A stretch of 23,759 nt of DNA from M3007 sp041736625 (GCA_041736625.1 JBGSTG010000017.1:1-23759); one strand, 5' to 3'; positions 5,768 to 13,816 are shown, numbered from the stretch's first letter. Numbers and translations are program-made. Notes: generated by a model from the letters alone, not told the origin.

Positions 5768-8056
5768 ATGCGCATTGTTCTTTTTTTGCCGTTTTTTTTT
5801 CTGCTCGCCTCTGGAACGACACAGGCGCAGGTGCTCCAACAGTTTGAGCGCATACAAGCCCCGGTGCTGGTGAACGGTCAGCTGCTGCGCGATCCGTTTA
5901 CCGGTGGCATGAACGCGCCGCAGGCTTCTGCCGCCGACCTGAACCAGGACGGGCTCCTCGACCTCGTGCTTTTCGACCGCGTCGGTTTCGTGGTGCTCAC
6001 CTACATCAACACCGGGCTGCCCGGCGCCGACGCATACCGGTACGCCCCGGAATACGCCTGCAACTTTCCGACGCTGAACGACTACGCCATCCTGTACGAT
6101 TTCAACCGCGACGGCGCCTACGACATCTTCTGTTGCTCCCATCAGGTGGGCACCCAGGAAATTCAGGTCTACGAGGGCTTTTTTGAAGGCGGGCAATTGC
6201 ATTTCAAACCGTTTTACTTCAGCTATCCGACCTGCAGCACCTGCAACCCTCTGTACGTCTATTACCCGGACACCGACCAACCCGGTTTCTGGAACAACCT
6301 GGCCATTGCCCGCTCGGATATACCCGGGATCGAGGATGTGGACGGCGACGGCGACGTGGACATTGTAGCCTTCGAATTCGGCCTCAGCACATCCCTGTTT
6401 TGGATGCGTAACACATCGGTCGAATCGGGTTTTGGGCCGGACAGCCTGCACTTCGTGCTGGAGGACGTATGCTGGGGCCGCATATACGAGAGCGGCATCG
6501 AGCGCTGCAGTCCGCGCATGAGCCCTAACCCTACCGTGTGCGCCTCCCCGCTCACCGGCCCGGCGGAGGCAGAGGAGCGCCACAACCTGCACCCCGGCGC
6601 CAGCCTTATGCTCTACGATCAGGAGGGCGATGGCGACAAGGACCTCGTGATGGGCGGCATCAATTTCGACTGCCTGGCCATGCTTACCAACGGCGGAACG
6701 CCCGACAACGCCTGGTTTACCCAGCAGGACTCCGCCTTCCCAGGGTACGACGTGCCGGCAGAGTTGCCCATTTTTGTCGGCGCTTATTACGCCGACCTGA
6801 ACAACGACGGGCGCAAGGATATGCTGGCCTGCGTGAACAACCCCACCTCGGGTGAAGACCGCAACGGCATGTGGCTTTACGCCAATACCGCCCCCCAGGG
6901 GCACTATTTTGAGCTGCAAACCCAGCGTTTTCTGATCGACCGCACCATTGACCTGGGCACGGCCACACATCCGGCCTTTGCAGACGTAAATGCCGACGGA
7001 CTGCTGGACATGGTGGTGGGCATCAGCGGTTTCTACACACCGGCGTCGACGGACAACGGCCGCCTGTACCTGTTCCTCAACACCGGAACGGCCGGCGCAC
7101 CGGCGTTTTCGCTCACCGACGACGACTGGTTGGGCTTTTCCGACTTTGCACCGGATGAATACGACTTTTCACCCGCCTTCGGTGATATCGACAACGACGG
7201 CGATGTCGACCTGGTGGTGGGCTCCTTCACCGGATTTCTCTTCGTTTACCTCAACCAGGCGGGTCCCGGCAACCCTATGAACCTGAAGCGCGACCCCAGC
7301 CCTATGTGGACGGGCATCAACCCGGGGCTGTCGACCGCGCCGACCATTATCGACCTGAACAAAGACGGTTTGAGCGACCTGATCCTGGGCGAACGCAACG
7401 GCAACCTGAACTACTACCAAAATTCCGGAGCAGTAGGCGCCCCGATTTTTTCAAGCACCCCGACCCTGTCTAACCTGGGCGCCGTGAACACCCGGGCGCC
7501 AAACGAGTTTGTGGGTTTCAGCGTGCCGGTGCCGGTGCAACGCCCGGACGGAACGACCTGGCTGCTGGTGGGCACCCAAAGCGGGGTGCTGCAACTGTAC
7601 CGCGACCTGGCGCCCGTCAGCGACGCCTTTCCGCTGGAATCATCCGCTTGGGGAAACCTTGACGAGGGCAACCGCAGCCACCCTGCGCTGGCCGATCTGG
7701 ACGGCGACGGGATACTGGACATGGTGGTGGGAAATCGCCGGGGTGGGCTCAGCCTTTTCCGGACGGAACTGGCCGACTGTACGACCTCGACCGAAGCAGG
7801 ATCGGGACCATCACAGGTGGTCATGACCGTATGGCCCAATCCGGCAACAGACAAAGTCTGGGTGAATACCGGCGCAGCTGAACCTTTCTTTTGGCGGGTC
7901 AGCGACGTGCAGGGGCGCATCCGCGCAACGGGTCAGGCCGAAGGGCCTGTGGCTGAATTGCCGACGGGCGAATGGGCCTCCGGTGTGTACCTGCTGGAGG
8001 TGCGGTCGGCGCGGTCGGTCGGCGTCATGCGGCTGGTAAAAACCGCCGGCCCGTGA
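5768..8056 (+). CDS. Secreted FG-GAP/VCBS-repeat protein with T9SS sorting domain
   Basis: A 762-residue exported protein. A signal peptide (MRIVLFLPFFFLLASGTTQAQ) is followed by at least nine FG-GAP/VCBS-type calcium-loop repeats with the pattern DxNxDGxxDxV. Examples are ADLNQDGLLDLVL, DVDGDGDVDIVAF, YADLNNDGRKDML, FGDIDNDGDVDLVVG, IDLNKDGLSDLILG and LADLDGDGILDMVVG. Such repeats fold as a Ca2+-binding beta-propeller related to integrin alpha heads. The last 79 residues (684-762, VVMTVWPNPATDKVWV to the C-terminus) are a type A T9SS sorting domain with the PNPATD motif, so outer-membrane secretion by T9SS is expected. Cys pairs in the first third (TCSTCNP) may be disulfides. The stop abuts the stop of the convergent Nudix gene. 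Confidence 0.93.
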   Translation: MRIVLFLPFFFLLASGTTQAQVLQQFERIQAPVLVNGQLLRDPFTGGMNAPQASAADLNQDGLLDLVLFDRVGFVVLTYINTGLPGADAYRYAPEYACNFPTLNDYAILYDFNRDGAYDIFCCSHQVGTQEIQVYEGFFEGGQLHFKPFYFSYPTCSTCNPLYVYYPDTDQPGFWNNLAIARSDIPGIEDVDGDGDVDIVAFEFGLSTSLFWMRNTSVESGFGPDSLHFVLEDVCWGRIYESGIERCSPRMSPNPTVCASPLTGPAEAEERHNLHPGASLMLYDQEGDGDKDLVMGGINFDCLAMLTNGGTPDNAWFTQQDSAFPGYDVPAELPIFVGAYYADLNNDGRKDMLACVNNPTSGEDRNGMWLYANTAPQGHYFELQTQRFLIDRTIDLGTATHPAFADVNADGLLDMVVGISGFYTPASTDNGRLYLFLNTGTAGAPAFSLTDDDWLGFSDFAPDEYDFSPAFGDIDNDGDVDLVVGSFTGFLFVYLNQAGPGNPMNLKRDPSPMWTGINPGLSTAPTIIDLNKDGLSDLILGERNGNLNYYQNSGAVGAPIFSSTPTLSNLGAVNTRAPNEFVGFSVPVPVQRPDGTTWLLVGTQSGVLQLYRDLAPVSDAFPLESSAWGNLDEGNRSHPALADLDGDGILDMVVGNRRGGLSLFRTELADCTTSTEAGSGPSQVVMTVWPNPATDKVWVNTGAAEPFFWRVSDVQGRIRATGQAEGPVAELPTGEWASGVYLLEVRSARSVGVMRLVKTAGP

Positions 8057-8746
8057 TCACAAGTCGAAAACGTACCCGTCCGACACCAGCGCATGATACT
8101 TGTGGTGATCGAAACGGTACAACTTGGCCGGGCGGTGGGCTACGCCGGCCTGCAACTCGTTCAGGTCGAACAGCAGGTTGGTAGAGAGGATTTTTTTTCT
8201 GAAATTCCGCTTGTCCAGTTCCGTACCCAGAATAGCTTCGTACAAGTGCTGCAACTCGGTCAGGGTGAACTTGGGCGGCAGCAGTTCAAATCCGATGGGC
8301 GCCATGCGCACCTTGACCTTGAGCTGGCGCAGGCAGGCTTTCAGAATGTCGTTGTGGTCAAAGGCCAGCGGGCCTACCTCGGAAACCGTGTGCCAGCGGG
8401 CCGTTTGGGCAAACGAAGCGGGCGTAACGGTAAAGTCGCTTATTTTGATCAGGGAATAATAGGCGACGGTAATCACGCGCCCCAGGGGGTGGCGGTTGAC
8501 GGCGCCAAAGGTGCGCACCTGCTCCAGGTAAACCCTTTTGAGCCCGGTGAGCTGCTCCAGCACCCTTTCTGCTGCCGTATCGAGGTCTTCATTCGGGTAA
8601 ACAAGATCGCCGGGAAGGGCCCAGCGACTTTTAAAGGGTTCGGCGCCACGTTTTATCAGGAGCACTTTTAAGTCTCCTTCATCAAACCCAAAAATGATAT
8701 TATCGACAGAAAACGCCGATTTGAAGAAGGTTTGAACTTCGTCCAT
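8057..8746 (-). CDS. Nudix-fold transcriptional regulator (NrtR/AraR type), catalytically degenerate
   Basis: A 229-residue protein with an N-terminal Nudix fold (about 10-140) and a C-terminal winged helix (about 157-213, PPKFTLTELQHLYEAILG then RNFRKKIL). This is the architecture of NrtR, the repressor of NAD synthesis genes, and of Nudix sugar regulators such as Bacteroides AraR. The Nudix box at 46-69 is degenerate: the glycine after PG is Asp (PGDLVYPNED), the catalytic RE is RV, and EE is QL (RVLEQLTGL). Hydrolysis is therefore unlikely and the domain probably senses a ligand. No NAD or sugar genes are adjacent, so the effector cannot be inferred from context. Start ATG 8746 has a -7 box 25 nt upstream. 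Confidence 0.88.
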   Translation of the reverse strand: MDEVQTFFKSAFSVDNIIFGFDEGDLKVLLIKRGAEPFKSRWALPGDLVYPNEDLDTAAERVLEQLTGLKRVYLEQVRTFGAVNRHPLGRVITVAYYSLIKISDFTVTPASFAQTARWHTVSEVGPLAFDHNDILKACLRQLKVKVRMAPIGFELLPPKFTLTELQHLYEAILGTELDKRNFRKKILSTNLLFDLNELQAGVAHRPAKLYRFDHHKYHALVSDGYVFDL

Positions 8747-8771
8747 CTGATTTGTTTGCTTATCGTCTCGC

Positions 8772-8779
8772 CAAAATTA
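8772..8779 (-). promoter_or_regulatory. Candidate -7 box for the Nudix regulator
   Basis: The minus strand reads TAATTTTG at 8779-8772, giving an inferred leader of about 19 nt before ATG 8746. A TTG lies 24 nt further upstream, slightly far. Within the divergent gap AGTAAC (8811-8816) and GTTACT (8872-8877) form a spaced inverted repeat that could be an operator; this is weak. Confidence 0.5.
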
Positions 8780-8885
8780 CTGCATTAATTGAATATCCAG
8801 GGTCAAATTTAGTAACCTGTTTAGAGTTTGGCCCGTATTTTGACCATATTTGTGCATCCCAAACGTCATTAGTTACTTTTTTTCA

Positions 8886-8893
8886 TAATTTTG
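8886..8893 (+). promoter_or_regulatory. Candidate -7 box immediately before the HU-SPOR gene
   Basis: TAATTTTG matches TAnnTTTG and ends only 9 nt before ATG 8903. If used, the transcript would start at or next to the start codon. No -33 TTG at normal spacing was seen. Confidence 0.5.
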
Positions 8894-8902
8894 TGGAATG
8901 CC

Positions 8903-9985
8903 ATGACCGAACTTCAATTTCAATCCATTGCCTGGCCTGAGAGCCTGAAAACCGATTCCGTAATGCCCATCGATGTTCCCGCTCATATCGAGAAGTTGAT
9001 TTTCCTGCACGACACGGTCGTGTTGCCGACTTTTGGCGCTTTTGTCGCCAAACGCCGGCTGGCGCAGGTTGACCCGGAGAAAGGCACGTTGGCGCCGCCA
9101 ACCCGCACCCTGGCTTTTGACGACGCCATACTCTCCAACGACGGGTTGCTGGTCGCAGATATTTCCCGCATGCATCACATTGATCCGGCGGACGCAGAAG
9201 AGGCGGTGTACACCTGGATCAAGGATATGGAGGAGCGGCTGGACCGCAGGGAGATTGTTGCCCTGCCCGGTATCGGGCGCCTGTACAAAAATTACATTCA
9301 ACGGGTGCAATTCATCCCGGATGCCAATAACTTCAACACCGAAACGTTCGGTTTGCCGCCCATTCAGTTTTCGCCATTGGGCAAATCGCGTCAGGTCTCC
9401 GAAGAGACTTGGGAAGCGCCCGCTGCTGCCAAGCCGGCAAAAGAGGGCGCTCCTCGCCGCTGGCGCGCCTGGCTGAGTATCGTCTCGGTAGTCCTGATGC
9501 TGGGGCTGGCCGGATTGGGCGCTTTTGTGTGGTGGACCCGGTCGCACGAGCCGTACACGGACATCATCAGCTTGCCGAACTCCATCAAGAAAAACACACC
9601 GGAGGCACAAGAAACGGCTCTGGAACAGACGCCCGGCGCGGCAGAACCATCTGCGGAGGGCAGTCCGGAGCGTGAACCCCGGAAACCGGTGGTTCCCCAG
9701 GACGCTCCGGCGGCGAAAAAACCGTCGAAGCCAATTGTAAACGCCGCCCCGCCGGCGAAGGGCAAAACGTGCATCCTGATCGTAGCCACCCTGCAGGACA
9801 CCGAAAACGCCGACAGGCTCAAGGCCCAACTGGTTGCCTCCGGGTACGATTTGTTCTATGTGGAAAAAAACGGGCATCAGGTGGGCGTGCGTTTTTCGTA
9901 CAATGACCTGGGGGAGGTACAACAAACTATTTTTGATTTGCAAAAATTGACCGGAGAGCGCGACATTTGGATCAAACAAAAATGA
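8903..9985 (+). CDS. HU(CCDC81-like)-SPOR membrane protein
   Basis: A 360-residue Bacteroidota envelope protein. Residues about 21-150 match the bacterial HU-CCDC81 type domains (MPIDVPAHIEKLIFLHDTVVLPTFGAFVA, then ALPGIGRLYKNY). A single membrane segment lies at about 190-210 (WLSIVSVVLMLGLAGLGAFVWW). A Pro/Ala/Glu-rich linker follows (about 225-285). A C-terminal SPOR domain occupies about 285-358 (CILIVATLQDTENADRLKAQL); it would bind denuded peptidoglycan in the periplasm. Related proteins are linked to cell division or nucleoid-envelope contact. ATG 8903 is chosen over an in-frame TTG at 8891, which overlaps the -7 box; ATG 8963, at the domain start, is an alternative. First gene of a probable three-gene operon: the next start is 7 nt past its stop. 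Confidence 0.85.
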   Translation: MTELQFQSIAWPESLKTDSVMPIDVPAHIEKLIFLHDTVVLPTFGAFVAKRRLAQVDPEKGTLAPPTRTLAFDDAILSNDGLLVADISRMHHIDPADAEEAVYTWIKDMEERLDRREIVALPGIGRLYKNYIQRVQFIPDANNFNTETFGLPPIQFSPLGKSRQVSEETWEAPAAAKPAKEGAPRRWRAWLSIVSVVLMLGLAGLGAFVWWTRSHEPYTDIISLPNSIKKNTPEAQETALEQTPGAAEPSAEGSPEREPRKPVVPQDAPAAKKPSKPIVNAAPPAKGKTCILIVATLQDTENADRLKAQLVASGYDLFYVEKNGHQVGVRFSYNDLGEVQQTIFDLQKLTGERDIWIKQK

Positions 9986-9992
9986 CCACCCT

Positions 9993-10397
9993 ATGCGTCG
10001 CATCGACCACATCGGCATCGCCGTCAAAAGCATGTCGGAAAGCAACGAACTCATCCGCAAACTGCTCGGAGAAGCCCATTACAAAGTGGAGACCGTCGAA
10101 ACCGAAAAAGTAGCCACCTCCTTCTTTCACATCGGCGAAAGCAAGCTGGAATTACTGGAAGCGACGGATCCCGAAAGCCCCATCGCCAAATACATCGACA
10201 AGCGGGGCGAGGGCATTCACCACATCGCATTTGAGGTCGACGACATCCACAGCGAGGTGCAAAGGCTCGAACAAGAGGGCTTCGTCCCCCTGAACCGCGA
10301 ACCCAAACGCGGCGCCGACAACAAATGGGTGGTTTTCCTGCACCCCAAATCGGCCAACGGCGTACTGGTGGAACTTTGCCAGTCTATACCGGAATAA
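9993..10397 (+). CDS. mce: Methylmalonyl-CoA epimerase
   Basis: A 134-residue glyoxalase-fold (VOC) enzyme that interconverts (2S)- and (2R)-methylmalonyl-CoA in propionate/succinate metabolism, cytoplasmic. Family marks are RRIDHIGIAV at the start (metal ligand H6), FFHIGESKLELLE near 45-55, GEGIHHIAFEVDD at 73-84 (ligand H77) and GVLVELCQ at the end (ligand E127). Length is typical (about 130-150). It lies 7 nt after the HU-SPOR gene and 2 nt before the likely helicase start, so it is within one transcription unit. Linkage to a nuclease gene is not metabolic and probably reflects lineage-specific order. Confidence 0.95.
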   Translation: MRRIDHIGIAVKSMSESNELIRKLLGEAHYKVETVETEKVATSFFHIGESKLELLEATDPESPIAKYIDKRGEGIHHIAFEVDDIHSEVQRLEQEGFVPLNREPKRGADNKWVVFLHPKSANGVLVELCQSIPE

Positions 10398-10399
10398 CC

Positions 10400-13300
10400 T
10401 TGCATACCCAGGATTACAACGCAGCGTTCGACGTCTTTTTCCGGACGCTGAACCCGGAGCAGCGCCTGGCCGTCGAACAGATCGACGGCCCCCTCATGGT
10501 CGTCGCCGGGCCCGGAACAGGAAAGACCCAGGTGCTGGCCGCCCGGATAGGCCGTATCCTCACCGAAACCGACACGCCGGCCGCGTCGATCCTGTGCCTG
10601 ACGTTCAGCGACGCCGGCGCACACGCCATGCGCCAACGACTATTGCAGCTCATCGGCCCGGAAGCCTACCGGGTGACCGTTTCTACCTTCCACAGTTTCT
10701 GCAACCGCATCATCTCTGAAAACATCGCGTATTTCGGAAACCCGCACCTCACCCTGATCTCCGAACTGGAACGCATCGAGCTGGTGCGTGGCCTGCTGCT
10801 CGAACAACCCCCGGATCATCCGCTGCTCAATAACCGCAAGGACCCCTTCACTTTTGAAAAACAGTTGGGTGATCTGTTCGCCCTGATGAAAAAAGAAGGG
10901 TGGACGCCCCGATACATAACGTCGCACATCGACGGGTTTGAGCGCAACCTGGAACAACATCCCGATTTTGTTTATAAACGCCACTCCAAATACGGCCGAA
11001 AGGGGGAACCCAATCCCGGCCGCATCCGTGAAGCGCGCGACAAAATGGAACGACTGCGCGCGGCAGTACTGCTCTACCCCTCCTTTGAGGATGCCCTCAC
11101 CCGCCGAAACCGGTATGAATACGACGACATGCTGCTCTGGGTGACCGACGCATTTTCCCGGAACGAAGGGCTGCTGCGCACCCAGCAGGAGCGTTTTCTG
11201 TACATCCTGGTCGATGAATACCAGGACACCAACGGCGCGCAATACCTGCTGCTGCAACAGCTATTCGATTTTTGGGAGCTGCCCAATGCCTTTATTGTGG
11301 GCGACGACGACCAGAGCGTGTACGAGTTTCAGGGCGCCCGCCTGCACAACCTGATCGATTTTCAGCGCAAATACTGCGCAGGCAGTTCCCCGTTGGTGCT
11401 GACGCGCAACTACCGTTCCGGACAAAACATCCTGGACGCCGCCGGGCGCCTGATTTCCCGGAACAACCTGCGCGCCGTGCGGCAACTGCCCGTCCCGCTG
11501 GAAAAAAACCTGCAAGCACAGCGCGAAGAACAGGCCGAATTGCGCGTTTTTGCCTACGAAAATACGCTGCACGAGTATGGCGGGGTAGCCGGACGCATAC
11601 AGGACCTGGTTCGACAGGGGGTGCCGCCCCAACACATTGCCGTTTTGTACACCCGGCATAAGCTGGGCGAGCCCCTGCTTCGGCTTTTACAGCACGCCGG
11701 CATCCCTTGCCGCTTGCGCAAACAGGTCGATGTGCTGCGCATCCCGGTGATCGAGCAGTTTGTAGATGTGCTGCGTTACCTGAACGCCGAAATGCAGCGC
11801 CCTTTTGAGGGCGAGGGCCTGCTGTTCAGGCTCCTGCATGCCCCGTACTGGAACCTCCCGTCGCTCGATCTGGCGCTCCTCGCCCTGTACTGTCGTCAAA
11901 ACCCTGCGTCTGAAGGAACGCTTCGTTGGCGCAGTTTGCTGCAAAACACCGAATCCCTGGCGGAAGCAGGCGTAGGGGATGCCGGTCGTTTGCTGGCGGC
12001 CGGCCGGTCGCTGGAAAACTGGATTCAGCGCGCTGCCCACGAGTCGCTCCCCGGACTCACCGATGCTGTCTGGGTGCAAAGCGGCCTTTTGCAGTACGTT
12101 ATGCAGCACCCCGACCGGGTATGGCTGTTACAGGCGGTGGGCACGTTCCAGGATTTTGTGGGCGCGGAACTGATGCGCCGCCCGGAGTTGCGGCTGGCCG
12201 ATCTGGTGCGTATGATCGACGGCATGCTGGAGAACCGCCTGGAGTTGCCCATGCACGCTACCATCCAGGCCAATGACGGCGTGCAGCTGCTCACAGCCCA
12301 CGCATGCAAAGGGCTTGAGTTCGAATACGTGTTCATGCCCCTGTGCACCGAAGAAGCCTGGGAGCCTTCTGCGCGGCAGGCCGGCGCCCGGTTTGCGTTG
12401 CCCGATACCCTGTCGGCCGGGGGCGAAGCGGATGCGCTCGAAGCGCGCAGGCGCCTGTTTTATGTGTCCATGACCCGCGCGCGCCGCGGTCTGTTTCTGT
12501 CGTTCAGCCTCCACAACGATGCCGGCAAAAACGTTGGTCGAACCCGCTTCATTGATGAAACCGGCTTGCCCGTTGAAGTGGCGCCGCCTTCTTCCGATCA
12601 GGCAATGGTCACACGACATACCTTGTTGAATGTGCCGCTACAACCCGTCGTTCAGCTGCCCGAGCACGCGTGGCTGGATCAGCGCGTGCAGCAGTTTGCT
12701 TTGAGCATCACCGCATTAAACCGGTACCTACGCTGTCCGCTGGCGTTTTATTACGAAGATATCCTGAAAGCGCCTACCCTGGTCAGGCCGGCGGCGGCAT
12801 TCGGTCAGGTGGTGCACGCCGCCCTGCAGCATTATTTTTTGAAGTATCCGTCCGGCGGATCCGCCGACGCGCTGCTTCGCGACTTTGACGCTGAAATGCA
12901 CCGGCGGCGCGGTTTTTTTGCCCCCGCAACGTTCAGTCAACAACTACAGACGGGCAAAAGCATCCTGCAACGCTTCCATCAGGAACGGTCTCCGGACTGG
13001 CGACCCAAAGCGGTGGTGGAACGCCGCATCGACCGTTGCGCATTCCAGGGCATACCGATCACCGGCGCCATTGACCGCATCGAGTGGCTGCCCGACGAGT
13101 CGCTCTCCCTCATTGATTTCAAAACCGGGAAGCCGGACCGGAAAAAAGTCAAAGGCCCAACCGAAAAAGACCCATTGGGGGGAGAATTTTGGCGCCAATT
13201 GCTTTTTTACGCCATCCTTGTGCGCGAATCGGGCATCTACTCAGGCGCACCGGTACGAGAGGGGGGCATCTCCTGGGTGGAGCCGGATCCGTCGGGCCAT

Positions 13301-13528
13301 CTGGTGCTCGAAATGCTGGAATACCGCAATGCTGACCTGGTATTCATGGAAAATCTCCTCAAAGAGGTCTACACAGCCATACAAAACAAGGCATTTGACA
13401 AAGGTTGCGGTCAAAAGGACTGCTCCTGGTGTGCGCTGTTCTGGAACGCTCCGGCCGCTGCCATGCCGGTCGTCGACGAAGCGTTGATGGATGATGACGG
13501 GTATTTGCGTGCGGATGTCATTGGATGA
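10400..13528 (+). CDS. UvrD-type superfamily 1 helicase fused to PD-(D/E)XK nuclease (AddAB/RecB-like)
   Basis: A 1042-residue protein from TTG 10400. Helicase motifs in order are LNPEQRLAV (about 17-25), Walker A GPGTGKT (37-43), VDEYQD (271-276), GDDDQSVYEFQGA (301-313), LTRNYRSG, LLTAHACKGLEFEYVF, and FYVSMTRARR (about 690-700). The C-terminus is a RecB/AddB-family nuclease: H806 (GQVVHAALQHYF), D892 (GAIDRIEW), D906 and K908 (LIDFKTGK). Cysteines C779 and C1003, C1008, C1011 (CGQKDCSWC) resemble the AddB iron-sulfur staple. It probably processes DNA ends for recombination or repair. No ATG precedes the conserved Q-motif except one at 10325 deep inside mce, so TTG 10400, 2 nt after the mce stop, is the best start. 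The gene converges on acs across the repeat island. Confidence 0.9.
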   Translation: MHTQDYNAAFDVFFRTLNPEQRLAVEQIDGPLMVVAGPGTGKTQVLAARIGRILTETDTPAASILCLTFSDAGAHAMRQRLLQLIGPEAYRVTVSTFHSFCNRIISENIAYFGNPHLTLISELERIELVRGLLLEQPPDHPLLNNRKDPFTFEKQLGDLFALMKKEGWTPRYITSHIDGFERNLEQHPDFVYKRHSKYGRKGEPNPGRIREARDKMERLRAAVLLYPSFEDALTRRNRYEYDDMLLWVTDAFSRNEGLLRTQQERFLYILVDEYQDTNGAQYLLLQQLFDFWELPNAFIVGDDDQSVYEFQGARLHNLIDFQRKYCAGSSPLVLTRNYRSGQNILDAAGRLISRNNLRAVRQLPVPLEKNLQAQREEQAELRVFAYENTLHEYGGVAGRIQDLVRQGVPPQHIAVLYTRHKLGEPLLRLLQHAGIPCRLRKQVDVLRIPVIEQFVDVLRYLNAEMQRPFEGEGLLFRLLHAPYWNLPSLDLALLALYCRQNPASEGTLRWRSLLQNTESLAEAGVGDAGRLLAAGRSLENWIQRAAHESLPGLTDAVWVQSGLLQYVMQHPDRVWLLQAVGTFQDFVGAELMRRPELRLADLVRMIDGMLENRLELPMHATIQANDGVQLLTAHACKGLEFEYVFMPLCTEEAWEPSARQAGARFALPDTLSAGGEADALEARRRLFYVSMTRARRGLFLSFSLHNDAGKNVGRTRFIDETGLPVEVAPPSSDQAMVTRHTLLNVPLQPVVQLPEHAWLDQRVQQFALSITALNRYLRCPLAFYYEDILKAPTLVRPAAAFGQVVHAALQHYFLKYPSGGSADALLRDFDAEMHRRRGFFAPATFSQQLQTGKSILQRFHQERSPDWRPKAVVERRIDRCAFQGIPITGAIDRIEWLPDESLSLIDFKTGKPDRKKVKGPTEKDPLGGEFWRQLLFYAILVRESGIYSGAPVREGGISWVEPDPSGHLVLEMLEYRNADLVFMENLLKEVYTAIQNKAFDKGCGQKDCSWCALFWNAPAAAMPVVDEALMDDDGYLRADVIG

Positions 13529-13532
13529 TGCC

Positions 13533-13668
13533 GTGGTCCCATGATCGCATGATCCCGTGATCGCATGATCCCGTGATCCCGTGATCCCGTGATCCCGTGA
13601 TCCCGTGATCCCGTGATCCCGTGATCCCGTGATCCCGTGATCCCGTGATCCCGTGATCCCGTGATCCC
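13533..13668. repeat. 8-bp tandem array (GTGATCCC) with a GATC every 8 bp
   Basis: Seventeen consecutive 8-bp units: five degenerate ones at 13533-13572 (GTGGTCCC, ATGATCGC, ATGATCCC, GTGATCGC, ATGATCCC) and then 12 perfect GTGATCCC units at 13573-13668. Sixteen units carry GATC. The last three bases are shared with REP copy B. It starts 4 bp after the helicase stop. The gap 13529-13860 contains this array, two REP elements, a second array and no gene; minus-strand frames across it encode only a periodic (ITGSRDHG)n peptide. Confidence 0.95.
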
Positions 13669-13690
13669 ACGGCTGAAGCCGTGGGCTAAT
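13666..13690 (-). repeat. REP-like palindromic element, copy B (reverse orientation)
   Basis: The palindrome CCCACGGC-TGAA-GCCGTGGG (13666-13685) followed by CTAAT is the exact reverse complement of copy C. Copies B and C form a perfect 25-bp inverted repeat around a 45-bp spacer (13691-13735), a BIME-like pair. The spacer has its own small stem (GGCACG/CGTGCC). The outer side of B runs directly into the GTGATCCC array. Confidence 0.9.
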
Positions 13691-13735
13691 GGTTCGGGCA
13701 CGCATCGGCCGACAACGTGCCGGTTGGGTAACACG

Positions 13736-13760
13736 ATTAGCCCACGGCTTCAGCCGTGGG
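13736..13760 (+). repeat. REP-like palindromic element, copy C
   Basis: ATTAG plus the 20-bp palindrome at 13741-13760, identical over 25 bp to copy A at 2018-2042. Its right arm GCCGTGGG is also the first unit of the following 8-bp array. Confidence 0.9.
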
Positions 13761-13816
13761 GCCGTGGGGCCGTGGGGCCGTGGTCCCGTGGGGCCGTGGG
13801 GCCACGGGGCCACGGG
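13753..13816. repeat. 8-bp tandem array GCCGTGGG, a reiterated REP arm
   Basis: Eight consecutive 8-bp units: the REP C right arm itself, GCCGTGGG twice, GCCGTGGT, CCCGTGGG, GCCGTGGG, then GCCACGGG twice. The last two units invert the core (CCACGG against CCGTGG), so the array can fold back on itself. Repeated GGGG runs also allow G-quadruplexes on the + strand. The array is followed by 44 bp of ordinary sequence to the acs stop. Confidence 0.9.

Noticed and set aside
5762..6970. 402-codon open frame on the - strand
   Set aside because: Antisense to the FG-GAP gene, which has a signal peptide, repeats and sorting domain; the composition is that of a shadow frame.
8873..10060. 395-codon open frame on the - strand
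   Set aside because: Antisense to the HU-SPOR gene and the mce start, both supported by domain motifs.
10325..10399. N-terminal extension of the helicase from ATG 10325
   Set aside because: It overlaps the conserved C-terminus of mce, including the metal-ligand region, and adds non-family residues; TTG 10400 fits better.
13533..13668. CRISPR array
   Set aside because: Units are 8 bp and contiguous with no spacers, and no cas genes are present.
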